Source: Trifolium pratense
Lineage: Eukaryota; Streptophyta; Magnoliopsida; Fabales; Fabaceae
DNA: 64,000 bases
Direction of reading: 5' to 3'
NCBI RefSeq assembly: GCF_020283565.1
Contig: NC_060065.1
Location: 44,132,409-44,196,408 of the forward strand
Numbering within the stretch: position 1 is the stretch's first letter; the number at the start of each line of letters is the position of its first letter. The position numbers were made by a program, and so were the translations under genes. Shown here piece by piece: positions 11,509 through 22,187 of the stretch. Below the pieces are notes generated by a model. The model saw only the letters and a list, made by a program, of their open reading frames with translations, had not been told where the DNA came from and did not search any database.

Positions 11509-12669
11509 ATGGATGGATTAGTTGTCCAACAACAAGAAGAATATTGAAGCATATGTATGAATAAAGACTTCACAATATAAATAAATAAATAAATAAATAA
11601 ATTATGTGTGTACTCATCACAAGGGCATAACGTATTAGTTATGCACTTTTATCATATGGAATAAAACATTAATCAATGATTTCGTTTTCAACATTGGTTA
11701 CTAATATTCTTTGGTTCATTTTTTTGGTATTATTTGTGCAAAAACTGGAAAATATATGTCATACTCTTGGAATTATAATAGGATTTTTTAGCACATTTAC
11801 TAGTACTCCTCAACAATCAACAACTACCACCATTGGTAGTTAAGGAATATATATCATGGAATCAAAATATTTGAGGTGAACACTTGGTTCACATTTTATT
11901 TTGATATGTATAAAATTGTCCAATTCAACGTATATGTATTGATACAAATTAAAATAAGATGTGTAATTTACCAATATTTAATTTTTTTTGAACAACAAAT
12001 ATATTATTATTAATAATTAATATTTAATTAATATTCGTGCATTCGGAATTTACGGTAGTACTACTACTCAAGAACAACAACAATCTATTTTGGAGTCAAA
12101 ATTAATTGCAACAATATAATAATTCGGGACTAAAATATTTAATTTTAAAATGAGGGTACTATAAATTTCCACATGAGTTGCAAGAAACATAGCGGCCTCT
12201 TTCATATGAGATGAAAATATGGGCAAGCCTAAGGATCGGGGACTTAATTGGGCACTATTGTCTTATACATCCTGAATATTTTACTAAAAAAATACAAATA
12301 CATGAGTGTAATCTTAACAGTAGAAATACAAAATTGGTAAAGAAAAAGCGACTAGGATTTTAATAATATCATAATAGTATTACTTGATAAAATAAGGATT
12401 AGACAAAAAATAATATTAAAGATGCTTAATAGTATTACTTTCTAACATCTCTTTCACACAAAAAAACTAATATTAAAGATCCTTAAAGAAATTAGATCAG
12501 ATTACATAGTGAGAAATATGTCATCAAATAATAGGTCATTTAGTGAATATGTTGGTTGTGGATAAGCTTAAACATTACATATTATTGAGGATTAGAGAAG
12601 AAGATGTCTTTAACAACAAAATTAAATATTAGGAACTAATTAGTTGGTTTTTATGATATAGCTTATGAA
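11509..12669. other. Defensin 1 3' region and intergenic
   Basis: It begins with the defensin 3' UTR, including an (AAAT)n-like run at about 11576-11600 that is also present after defensin 2. Homology to the other copy continues to about 11830. Beyond that it is AT-rich and without a recognisable gene. Confidence 0.6.
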
Positions 12670-13188
12670 CTAAATTGATGTATTTGGGTTTGGAAGCATG
12701 ATACTGCCGAGATTTTCTATGATAAATTGGTCTACTCTGTGCTGGTTATAATACTTTAGTAGTTCAAGTAGCATATATCTCATGTGGAATATTTGGTTGA
12801 TATTGTGAAACTTCCTTCTTAAAGATGGTATTTGGTCAAAAATCTGGCCACTCCTACTCTTTACATGAATGGGAGGTGCAACCACTTTTATACTGAAGCC
12901 GTTGAAGTGTTGTGTCACAATGAGCCTTCATTTTGGTGGTCTTGGAGGACTGTTGCCCTAATTGTTGTTCACTTTCTTTGGGGATCTTCTTTTTCTCTTC
13001 CTCTTGTACTTATATCTCTTTTTATTGGGGTTCTTATTACCTCTTATAAAAAAATGATGTATTTTTTGTGGAGGCAAATAGAATCTCTGGTATTATTAGA
13101 ATAGTCTAAGGCATTATATAGCCAAAGAACAAAGGGTACAAAACGGTTACAACAAACTAGCTAACTGACTTGGGCCTTAAGCAAGTCA
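12670..13188. repeat. Copy of the 35743 locus with a truncated copia LTR
   Basis: The sequence matches 35743-36260 nearly base for base. It includes the flank of the copia insertion (12670-13066) and the first ~122 bases of that element's LTR from TGTGGAGGC (13067) before homology stops at GCAAGTCA. Because the flank-LTR junction is the same in both, this is a copy of the already occupied site, not an independent insertion. The flank contains matching open frames of 82 (minus) and about 90 (plus) codons, which are unrecognised and probably not genes. Confidence 0.85.
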
Positions 13189-13552
13189 GAGTCAGAATAT
13201 CACCAAAGCTCTCTAATATCCAACTCTTAGACCATAACTAAACCATGAGATATCTTAAAAATTAAGGCCTTAAAAAAAATTATATGATAGTTGTATTCGT
13301 AAAATATATATATGGTGCAAAACTTAATACAGTACAACAAACTGTAAGACCCAATAGGTCAACCCAACCCAGATTCTATAAATGCTAGAGGAATGTAACA
13401 CAGTATAACAAACTGTAAGACCCAATACAGTACAAGGATGATTATTTCTTAATTTTATTTAAATTAAAGATGGTTTTATAAAAAAAAAATTGCGTTTTTT
13501 CAAAGATGGTTTTATAAAATAAATTGCAATTAATTAAGGGGTGTTATTTACA
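13189..13552. other. Intergenic spacer
   Basis: No gene is seen. A short direct repeat (AACAAACTGTAAGACCCAAT, near 13338 and 13408) is present. Confidence 0.5.
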
Positions 13553-13866
13553 CTTGTACAAAAACTCGAGGACGGCACTGCTACACGACTACAAATAATT
13601 TTTAACATATATCAAGGTTGTCCCATCTATTTATTGTGTTGTGCATATTATATCTTTGGTCCTCATACATCTATCTATCTTTTTCTGGCCCCTTTAACAT
13701 AAAAAATCTACCTTTTTTTATTTGACCGAATATAACATGCATCCGTCATTGTCTCTTATAAATATACGACTACAAAGACTTTTCAACATATATCAAGGTT
13801 GCCCCATTTATTTATTGTGCATATATATATTTAGTCCTCATACATCTATCTATCTTTTTCTGTCCC
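13553..13866. repeat. 325-bp tandem repeat array, left part
   Basis: This is a diverged left edge of the tandem array. It contains the unit landmarks ACTCGAGGACGGCACTGCT, CAAGGTTGCCCCA and CATCTATCTATCTTTTTCTG. It is cut by the gypsy element at 13867 and resumes at 19011; the five bases GTCCC are duplicated at the insertion. Confidence 0.85.
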
Positions 13867-14255
13867 TGTTAGGGTTTTGTTCCTTGTTTTAGTAGGACAA
13901 GGGAATCCTCCTAAGAAATTGAGAAATAGAGAGTTGGAATAATTTTCTGCTTACTTTATTCATTCCCATCATTGGTTTATAAAGCCACAGAGCATAAAAT
14001 CTAATGGCTGAGATGCAATCAAAACAAAATATCCCTGAATAGTAGGAGTGAGATAACGGCCTAGTGCCAGCACATAAAAGAATCCTAAGACAAACAATTC
14101 AATTATTCTCTAGAAGCTTCTGCCTATCTCATCCAGTGATGACACATCAAACATAGTCATCCAAGTGACTGGGCCTTTTAATGTTTCTCTTGGGCTTGTA
14201 ATTGATTGGGCCGATAGTGGAAGCAGGGCCATTGGTGTGGGCTGTGTTGCTAACA
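13867..14255 (-). repeat. 3' LTR of gypsy element
   Basis: 389 bp, paired with 18622-19010. The two differences noticed are GTGAGATAACG versus GTGGGATAACG and AATTCAATTATT versus AATTCTATTATT. The pol reading frame enters this LTR and stops at 14147-14149. Confidence 0.95.
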
Positions 14256-15547
14256 TCACCTGGGTCGGGGAGAATCACCTTGTCCTCAAGGTGATAATCA
14301 AGCTTGAGTGTGATCCAATCTTCCCAGGAAGTGTCTTCAGTAGGTAAGCCATTCCATTGCACGAGAACCATCTTGGTGGGTGGAGTAGTGGTCGTATCCA
14401 TTTTCTGGTTCAAGATGGCCAGAGGTGTGATAAGCGGCTTGTTGTTTTTGGATTGTGGAGGGAGAGTACTTGAGGCAATGATAGGCCCCTGATGCAGTTT
14501 GAGTAAGGAACAATGGAAGACGGGATGTATCTTGGACTCCGGAGGTAGTTGAAGGCGGTAAGCAACAGGGCCAACACTTTCCAAAACCTCGAATGGACCA
14601 TAGAAGCGTTTGGAAAGTTTGGTGTAAGCTTGTGTAGTGACAGATTGTTGTCGATATGGACGAAGGCGAACATAGACAAATTGACCAGGGGAAAAAGAGA
14701 CCTCACGACGTTTCTGGTCAGCAAAGTGTTTCATGCGTGTTTGTGATTTGAGCAGTGTTTGTCGCAGCTTGAGGATCAATTCTTGGTGTTGGGTTAGCAT
14801 GGTATCAACGGCTTCGACCTTTGAAGAACCTAAGATGTATTGAGGTATAAATGGTGGTTCGCGTCCATAGGTAATTTGGAATGGTGAGAAGCCGGTTGCA
14901 GAGTGTACTGAGGTGTTGTATGCCCATTCAACTAGGGTTAGGAACTTGGACCATTGGGAGGGTTGGTTGTGAACAAATGAGCGGAGATACTGTTCCAGAA
15001 CACGGTTATATACTTCTGTCTGACCATCTGTTTCTGGATGGTAAGCCGTGCTCATCCTGAGTTTGGTACCACAAAGGTTGAACAATTCACGCCAGAATTT
15101 GCTAATGAAAATTGGGTCGCGGTCAGATACCAAGCTTCTGGGCATTCCATGTAGTTTACAGACAGTATTGAAGAAAATGGTGGCTACTTTAAGGGCGGTG
15201 TAATGAGGGGTGAGGGCAGCAAGGTGGACACCTTTGGAAAATCGGTCCACTACAACAAGGATTGCTACATGACCGTTTGAAGGTGGTAGGCCAGTGACAA
15301 AATCCAGAGATAGGTCTTCCCAAACAGTTGAAGGTGGAGGGATGGGGTGTAATAATCCTGGAGTGCGTTTGGTTTCATATTTCATTTGTTGGCATATGGA
15401 GCATTGGGATACAAATTGTTTGGTATCGTTTCTCAATCCATCCCACCAAAAATTGGCTTGGAGACGGGCTAATGTTTTGGTGATGCCCATGTGTCCACCA
15501 ATTGGTGAACTGTGGAATTCTTCAAGTATAGAAAGGCGGAATGGCAT
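14147..15547 (-). pseudogene. Gypsy integrase with chromodomain-like end
   Basis: A 466-codon open frame. It begins in the zinc-binding HHCC region (HMGITKTLARL ... CSICQQMK, about residues 18-55), followed by the DDE core (LSLDFVTGLP, SDRDPIF, TDGQTEVYNRVLEQYL). It ends with a chromodomain-like segment (VLVQWNGLPTEDTSWED, about residues 388-405). In the family, integrase inserts cDNA into chromosomes and the chromodomain guides site choice. It is in phase with the RT frame but separated from it by a TAG. The last 36 codons lie inside the LTR. Confidence 0.9.
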
Positions 15548-15658
15548 GGTGGGATCGAGCCAGATGCGATCATGGTAAAGGATGAGACCATTGTGGATTT
15601 TGTAGTTTGGGTAATTTGTGGGATCTGTCTGTATTTTCTGGAGGAGGGTTGAAAAGGG

Positions 15659-17221
15659 TTAGCTAGCAGCCAATGCTAGTTTGAGTTGCTCTAAAAAAAT
15701 AAAATGCGGGAGAGAAAGAGTTAGAAGCATACCTGAGGTTGTCTCTGGAAGGCGGGAGAGCGCATCAGCCACTACATTGGTTTTGCCAGACTTGTAGTGA
15801 ATGGAGTAATCATATCCCATTAGTTTGGCTAGGTAGATTTGTTGCTCCGGGGTTTGAACGACTTGGGTGAGTAATTCTTTAAGGCTTTGGTGGTCGGTGT
15901 AGATGACAAAGGGATGGCCAAGCAAATATTGTCTCCATTTTTTGACTGCAGTGGTGATGGCATGGAGTTCGCGAATGTAAGTTGAGGATCGCTGTAATCT
16001 TGGGCAGAATGGTTTGCTGAAGAAAGCAATTGGGTGATTGTCTTGCATGAGGACAGCCCCCATTGCTAATCCTGAAGCATCAGTTTCTAATACAAATGGT
16101 TTGGAGAAATCTGGTAGGGTAAGGGTAGGGGCTTGAGTCATGGCTTTTTTGAGGGATTCAAAAGCAGTAGTAGCTGCATCAGACCAGATGAAGGTATCTT
16201 TCTTGAGTAGGGCTGTGAGAGGCAGGGCAATACCAGCGTAACCTTGGATAAATTTTCTGTAAAAGCCTGTAAGGCCAAGAAAACCTCGAAGTTCTGTGAT
16301 GGTGGTAGGGCGAGGCCAGTCTAACATAGCTTGGATTTTTGATGGTTCAGGGTAAACTCCAGTAGCTGAAACCATATGACCTAGATATTCCAATTCTCTT
16401 TGGGCGAAGATGCATTTGGAAAATTTAAGGTAGTATTGGTTAGACAAAAGTGTTTTGAATATGATGTCAAGGTGGGTGAGGTGGGTTTCCATGGAAGGGC
16501 TGTAGACTAATATATCGTCAAAGAAGACAATGACAAACTTTCGAAGATATGGTTGGAAGAGGGAATTCATGGCGGCTTGAAAGGTGGATGGTGCATTGCA
16601 AAGACCAAAAGGCATAACACGAAATTCGTAGTGACCCTGGTGTGTACGGAATACGGTTTTTGGAATATCATTTGGGTGCATTCGGATCTGGTGGAAGCCT
16701 TGGCGGAGATCAAGTTTGGAGAACCAAGACGCACCACCAAGTTCATCAAGGAGCTCATCAATGGTGGGCATTGGGAATCGATCTCGGATAGTGATAGAGT
16801 TCAGCGCGCGGTAATCGATGCAAAAACGCCAACTACCGTCTTTCTTTTTGACAAGTAAGACCGGTGATGAAAAGGAACTCTGGCTGGGTTGAATGAGATT
16901 GGAAGCAAGCATTGTTTGGATTTGTTTTTCGATTTCATTCTTCTGGAAGTATGGATATCTGTATGGACGGACATTGATGGGGTTAGAATTTGGAAGGAGA
17001 GTTATATGGTGGTCAATATGGCGCGGTGGGGGAAGGTGTTCAGGGTTTTGGAAGAGAGGTTGAAACTTTTGAATTAGGGTTTGGATGAGGGGGTTATGGT
17101 GAGAAGGTGTTTGGGCCGGGTTTGGGTCGTTTTGTTGGGTTAAGGCTTGGATGTGGTATAGTTCAGAGGCTGAGTTTGTTTGAACGCAGCGTTTTAGTTG
17201 GTGGGCTGAGATTGAGTTGGG
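15659..17221 (-). pseudogene. Gypsy reverse transcriptase and RNase H
   Basis: The frame is open from the gag stop at 17222 down to TAG at 15659. Its first obvious motif is the RPYRYPYFQKNEIE segment just upstream of the Met at 16912. RT motifs follow: LLVKKKDGSWRFCIDYRALN, LDLRQGFHQIRM, and the active site FFDDILVYS, where the common Y/V is F. RNase H shows ETDASGLAMGAVL and YTDHQSLKELL, then NVVADALSR. It copies element RNA into DNA. It is a segment of a polyprotein, not a separate gene, and is cut off from integrase by the TAG. Confidence 0.9.
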
Positions 17222-18598
17222 CTAGGGTGTTTTATTACCCGTCAAAGTGATGGTTTGGTCATTCTTGGTGTAAGATAATGAGAGGTTGGTATAGTCCATA
17301 AGGACAGGGCCAATAGAACGAAGCCACGGGGCACCTAATACCACGTCAGCACCACAAAGGGGGAGAGTGTAAAAGTCGATGTTGAAAGGGTGATTTTGTA
17401 AAGAAAGGGAAATGTCAGAGCAGAGGTTTCTACACTCGAGGATGCTACCGTTGCCAACCATAACTTTGAGTGGAGTAGTTGGGTGTGAAGGTAGTTCGAG
17501 GAATTTAGCAAGGCGAGCTTGGATGAAGTTATGGGTGCTGCCGCCGTCGATAAGTACAGTGACAGAATGGTTGTTTATACGGCCGGCGATACGGATTGTT
17601 GCTGGGTCAGTGCAACCAGATAGAGCGTGGAAGCTGATTTGGCCGTCGGAAGGTTCAATGGTAATCTGGGGTGGATCTGTGATGGGTGGGTCAATGGAGG
17701 GTGAGGGTGGTAGTTTGTCAGCGTCGATTTCATCTTCTGAGATGAGGAGGAAGAATCGACCTTTGCATTTGTGGGTAGGGGTAAATGTTTCATCACAGTT
17801 ATAACATAGTCCTTTTTCGCGGCGGGTGGCCATTTCGTCCGGTGATAGTTTGCGAAAATTGACACGGGGTGGGGTGTTGTTATTGGGAGGAGGAGATATA
17901 TGGTTGGTTGGAGTCGGTAGAAGAGGTGTGGAGGTGTGGGATGGTAGTTTACCTTTCAATAGTCTTCTGCGGTCTTCGATTTTGTCTTCTTGCAGCTTGG
18001 CTAAGGCAGTGGCGTGAGATAAGGTTGCCGGGCGAAGAGCTTGAACTTCGCGGCGGATTTCTGGTGATAATCCAGAAATAAAGTAGTTGAGCAAAAATGA
18101 AGGTGGTAAACCAACGATTCTGTTCGCCAGTCTCTCAAACTCAGTTAAATATAGGTTGACTGTAGAACGTTGGACTAGTTTGAAGAGGGAACTGGAAGGG
18201 TCATCGTAATATGAAGGAGCAAAGCGTGTTTCTAAGGCCTGGAGGAAAGTATACCAGGAGGTGAGTTGGTTGTTACGGTGCATCCACTGATACCAACTTA
18301 GTGCCTGGCCTTCCATATAGAACGAAGCGACGGTGAGTCGATCGTTTTCTGGGGTGTTGTGATAGTCAAAGAATTGGGAGATTTTAAAAATCCATCCCAT
18401 AGCATCGGTTCCGTCGAATTTGGGAACATCGAGTTTCATGCGTGGTGGTAAGGAAGAGATTGGAGGAGGGCTAATTGGTGATGGTGGAGGGAGTGGAGGT
18501 GATGAGGCGGCTTGAGATGTGAGGGCTGCAAGTTGTTCAATGATGGAATCGACCTTAACGGTGAGGTCGTCCAAGCGTTCAGCGTTTGTGGTAGGCAT
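17222..18598 (-). pseudogene. Gypsy Gag with aspartic protease
   Basis: The start is taken as the ATG at 18598 (MPTTNAERLDDL); the frame is open further up but without an ATG. A proline-rich stretch is followed by the retrotransposon Gag region (MGWIFKISQFFDYHNT ... LTEFERLANRI), a zinc-knuckle-like CYNCDETFTPTHKC and the protease active site LIDGGSTHNFI. The ATG is only about 23 bases from the LTR, an unusually short leader. The stop TAG at 17222-17224 falls between protease and RT in the same phase. Confidence 0.9.
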
Positions 18599-18621
18599 GG
18601 TAGTCAATGAGAGCACCAAAT

Positions 18622-19010
18622 TGTTAGGGTTTTGTTCCTTGTTTTAGTAGGACAAGGGAATCCTCCTAAGAAATTGAGAAATAGAGAGTTGGAATAATTT
18701 TCTGCTTACTTTATTCATTCCCATCATTGGTTTATAAAGCCACAGAGCATAAAATCTAATGGCTGAGATGCAATCAAAACAAAATATCCCTGAATAGTAG
18801 GAGTGGGATAACGGCCTAGTGCCAGCACATAAAAGAATCCTAAGACAAACAATTCTATTATTCTCTAGAAGCTTCTGCCTATCTCATCCAGTGATGACAC
18901 ATCAAACATAGTCATCCAAGTGACTGGGCCTTTTAATGTTTCTCTTGGGCTTGTAATTGATTGGGCCGATAGTGGAAGCAGGGCCATTGGTGTGGGCTGT
19001 GTTGCTAACA
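18622..19010 (-). repeat. 5' LTR of gypsy element
   Basis: 389-bp partner of 13867-14255. On the minus strand it is followed by ATTTGGTGCTCTCATTGA (18604-18621), the position of a primer-binding site. No perfect tRNA match can be named from memory. Confidence 0.95.
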
Positions 19011-19949
19011 GTCCCCCATAAAAAAAAATCTATCTTTCTTTTTTTTATTTGATTGAATATATCATGCATCCATCATTTTCTCTTTCAAGGCAATCCATCT
19101 ATCTTATCAAGTATACAAGTACAAAGAATTTTCAACATATATTATGGTTGCCCCATCTATTTATTGTGCATCGGTAGGGATGACAATTTGACCCCATACC
19201 TAGAGGGTACCCGCAAAAAACTCGAGGACGGCACTGCTACACGACTACAAAGAATTTTCAACATATATCAAGGTTGCCCCATTTATTTATTGTGCATATA
19301 TATATTTGGTCCTCATACATCTATCTATCTTTTTCTGTCCCCCATAAAAAAAATCTATCTTTCTTTTTTTTATTTGATTGAATATATCATGCATCCATCA
19401 TTTTCTCTTTCAAGGCAATCCATCTATCTTATCAAGTATACAAGTACAAAGAATTTTCAACATATATTATGGTTGCCCCATCTATTTATTGTGCATCGGT
19501 AGGGATGGCAATTTGACCCCATACCTAGAGGGTACCCGCAAAAAACTCGAGGACGGCACTGCTACACGACTACAAAGAATTTTCAACATATATCAAGGTT
19601 GCCCCATTTATTTATTGTGCATATATATATTTGGTCCTCATACATCTATCTATCTTTTTCTGTCCCCCATAAAAAAAATCTATCTTTCTTTTTTTTATTT
19701 GATTGAATATATCATGCATCCATCATTTTCTCTTTCAAGGCAATCCATCTATCTTATCAAGTATACAAGTACAAAGAATTTTCAACATATATTATGGTTG
19801 CCCCATCTATTTATTGTGCATCGGTAGGGATGGCAATTTGACCCCATACCTAGAGGGTACCCGCAAAAAACTCGAGGACGGCACTGCTACACGACTACAA
19901 AGAATTTTCAACATATATCAAGGTTGCCCCATTTATTTATTGTGCATAT
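19011..19949. repeat. 325-bp tandem repeat array, middle part
   Basis: Three successive units at a 325-bp period (for example CATGCATCCATCATTTTCTC at about 19063, 19388 and 19713). Units are nearly identical; the first has GATGACAATT where the others have GATGGCAATT. Each unit itself holds two related halves around CAAAGAATTTTCAACATATAT. The Sirevirus interrupts it at 19950, duplicating CATAT. The 149-codon frames found once per unit are treated as chance. Confidence 0.95.
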
Positions 19950-21695
19950 TGAAGTAGCAAAGTTTTTTCACAAGAAAGGGGGGTTTGAATTGTGAACCTT
20001 TAAAAATTGTCCTTTTTAAAAATTAGATATCAAAACATACGTTAGAATGTTCTCAGAATAAATAATATAAGTTAGGAGAATGATCTTAGAACGATCTCTG
20101 AGCTGCAAACAAAAACAATAAGTGATTTGTGTGTGTTAGTGTTTGCACAAAATTAATATGAGTTTAAGGGAGAGAAGAGACACAATAATTTTATCCTGGT
20201 TCACCCCTTAATAGTATGGGCTACTCCAGTCCCCACGCTCCTGTGAGATTGTCCACTAAGAGATTCTACCGATCTCAAAATACACTTCTTCTTTGATCTA
20301 ATCCAAGATCACAATCTTCCAAGCTTCACTTGCTTGATCTACCTAAGTCTTTCCTAGACTTTATGAGGTGTCACTCAATCAATAGTTACGTATTGACTTG
20401 AGCCAATCTTTACAATATTGATGATGGTTTGGATCTTTAAAGCTTTCTCACTTAAACTAAGTTGAAAAGCTAGTTACAATAAAATCTCTCTTTGTTCACT
20501 CAAAATGGATACTGATCCTAGTATGATATTACAATATATGGAGTGAAAGAGATCTTCAAAGAAGAGCTTGAAAACTTGTATCACAAAGACAAGTAGATTG
20601 ATTGTTGTAGCTTAAACTCTTGCTCTTCAATGTTGCCAAAGCCTTCCTTTTATAGTTGAACCTTGAGTCTTCAGTTCCTTGGTCCCAAAGGAAGTTCTCC
20701 AACGGCTAGTTGATTTAAAATAGACAGCTCATGCTGAATTGTTGAGTGGATAAGCTCAAACTGATCTTTCTCAGAACGTTCTCCCTGCTGTTCTTCATAT
20801 TTTCACTTAAAAGGGCCAAAATGACAGCTTGCAATGGGCTGTAGATAGTTGTTCATTGCTTCCTCACCAAGTATATCCGTTATAGACTAATTAGGCACGT
20901 TTTGGCCAGCTGTAGATGAGCTTGCAACTTCAAAAGCAAAGGACAGTCATTCTCAGCATCATTCTGAGATCGTTCTCCAATCTGGGCGATTTTTGCACTT
21001 GATCTTCAAATGAAGAATGATGCAGACCTGTGGCCAGCTGTAGTGTGAAGGGAATGCAGCTGTGATGTCCTTGCATAACTATTCACTTGTCCTTTCCATG
21101 TACTTCCTTTTCTTGATTAAAAATTAATCTCTTGGAGAATGTTCATTAAATAATGACATTGAAGGTACATGACAACTATGAGTTGAATGTGTGTTGTCTC
21201 ATCCTTATTGGTCTATGTAATTCTTGTCCAAATATTCTTGATACACCTGATTAGATGATGCCTTGAGAAATTATCATGTTGCACATGCTTGATCATTAAC
21301 TTTGTCCAAAGAGGAAAGTCACTTTCTTTCCAACTTATTCCTTGCCTTAATTGTTCATGAACTGTTGTGATCTTGTGAGTTAAAACCAAGATAAAAGTGC
21401 TTCTTTGTCTTGTATATGGTTGACTTAATGAAATAAGTGCTTTTGCATTTATTCTTGTTTATGAGGAGAATGTTGCAATTAAACCAGAGATCATTCTCAG
21501 ACTGATCCTGAAGCTTCTCTTTTTGCCAAAACATAATGAATATCATTGAGATTAGAAGCTTAATTGTTCCTGACTAATTAAAACACTCAAGAGCACTTGT
21601 TAGATAACAATGAGATCAGAATTACATTTAAAATATAATTAAGATGTTTGTTATCTTTAAAACATCAAATTGGGATTTTGCATTTTGCCTCAACA
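19950..21695 (-). repeat. 3' LTR of Sirevirus element
   Basis: 1,746 bp, the same length as 29673-31418 and apparently identical in all sections compared. It contains repeated GAACGTTCTC-like motifs (20044, 20076, 20766, 20965). Confidence 0.95.
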
Positions 21696-21709
21696 ATCTC
21701 CCCCTTTTT
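21696..21709 (-). promoter_or_regulatory. Sirevirus polypurine tract
   Basis: Minus-strand AAAAAGGGGGAGAT directly abuts the 3' LTR. In the family this RNase-H-resistant purine run primes plus-strand DNA synthesis. Confidence 0.9.
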
Positions 21710-22187
21710 GATGATGACAAACTTCTTGAATTATGTTTTAAAAATGGGATTCTGATATAATCAATAAACACAAATAAATTGTTTAGTGTTTTAATTTTCA
21801 AGCTCCCCCTCAATTCAAGCATCCAATTTTCATAATTGCTTAAGCATAAAGAATTGAGCAAAAACACATAATATGAATCAAAATAGATTTCATTAATCAT
21901 CAAGCTCACAAAGTGAGAATCCAACATGATTTCTAGTTCATGATTAACACATAATGATTCAAGCAAAAGATAAAACACAAATCCTAGTTTAGAAAATAAC
22001 AACATAGTAGGAGAAGTTCTTATAGCAGCAAAAGGAACTTCCCAAAATATCTAATCCTCTAAACAGGTAAATTAAAACATGATTAAGCATTCAAAAAGAC
22101 AAGTTCAATCTCCCCCTCATTTTCTCAAATCATTCTCCCCCTTTGTCATCATTGAAAAGGGTAGAAAAAAGAGGGTTGCAGCAGAAG
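21710..22187 (-). other. Sirevirus 3' untranslated region
   Basis: Non-coding sequence between the extra ORF and the polypurine tract. Further purine-rich stretches on the minus strand (GAGGGGGA-like at about 21802-21814, 22108-22120 and 22135-22145) resemble extra polypurine tracts, a trait described for Sireviruses. Confidence 0.6.

Larger units (their letters stand above)
13867..19010 (-). mobile_element. Ty3/gypsy chromovirus-type retrotransposon, complete with broken ORF
   Basis: A 5,144-bp element with two 389-bp LTRs starting TGTTAG and ending CTAACA, flanked by the duplication GTCCC (13862-13866 and 19011-19015). Gag-protease, RT-RNase H and integrase follow in gypsy order on the minus strand. 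A chromodomain-like segment ends the integrase, which together with the small size suggests a Reina-like chromovirus (inference). The three open frames are in one phase, separated by two in-frame TAG codons (17222-17224 and 15659-15661), so the copy is probably inactive. LTRs differ at only about two positions by eye, indicating recent insertion. Confidence 0.95.

Noticed and set aside
12670..13104. Matching 82- and 90-codon frames at 12670 and 35745 as a conserved gene
   Set aside because: The DNA itself is a near-identical duplicate, so frame conservation carries no information; the two frames also overlap on opposite strands.
13562..13700. Coding potential in the tandem repeat's GAGGACGGCACTGCTACACG section
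   Set aside because: It is short, repeated in non-coding array units and interrupted in other frames.
19011..19949. CRISPR-like repeat-spacer pattern
   Set aside because: Units are contiguous 325-bp tandem copies without unique spacers, in a plant nuclear context.
19053..19957. 149-codon open frames repeated once per 325-bp unit
   Set aside because: They follow from the tandem repeat period. The sequence is low-complexity with no start context or conserved protein character, and the frames break at the edge units.
21355..21546. 63-codon frame in the Sirevirus LTRs
   Set aside because: Identical in both LTRs because the LTRs are identical; no domain is recognised and the position is regulatory sequence.
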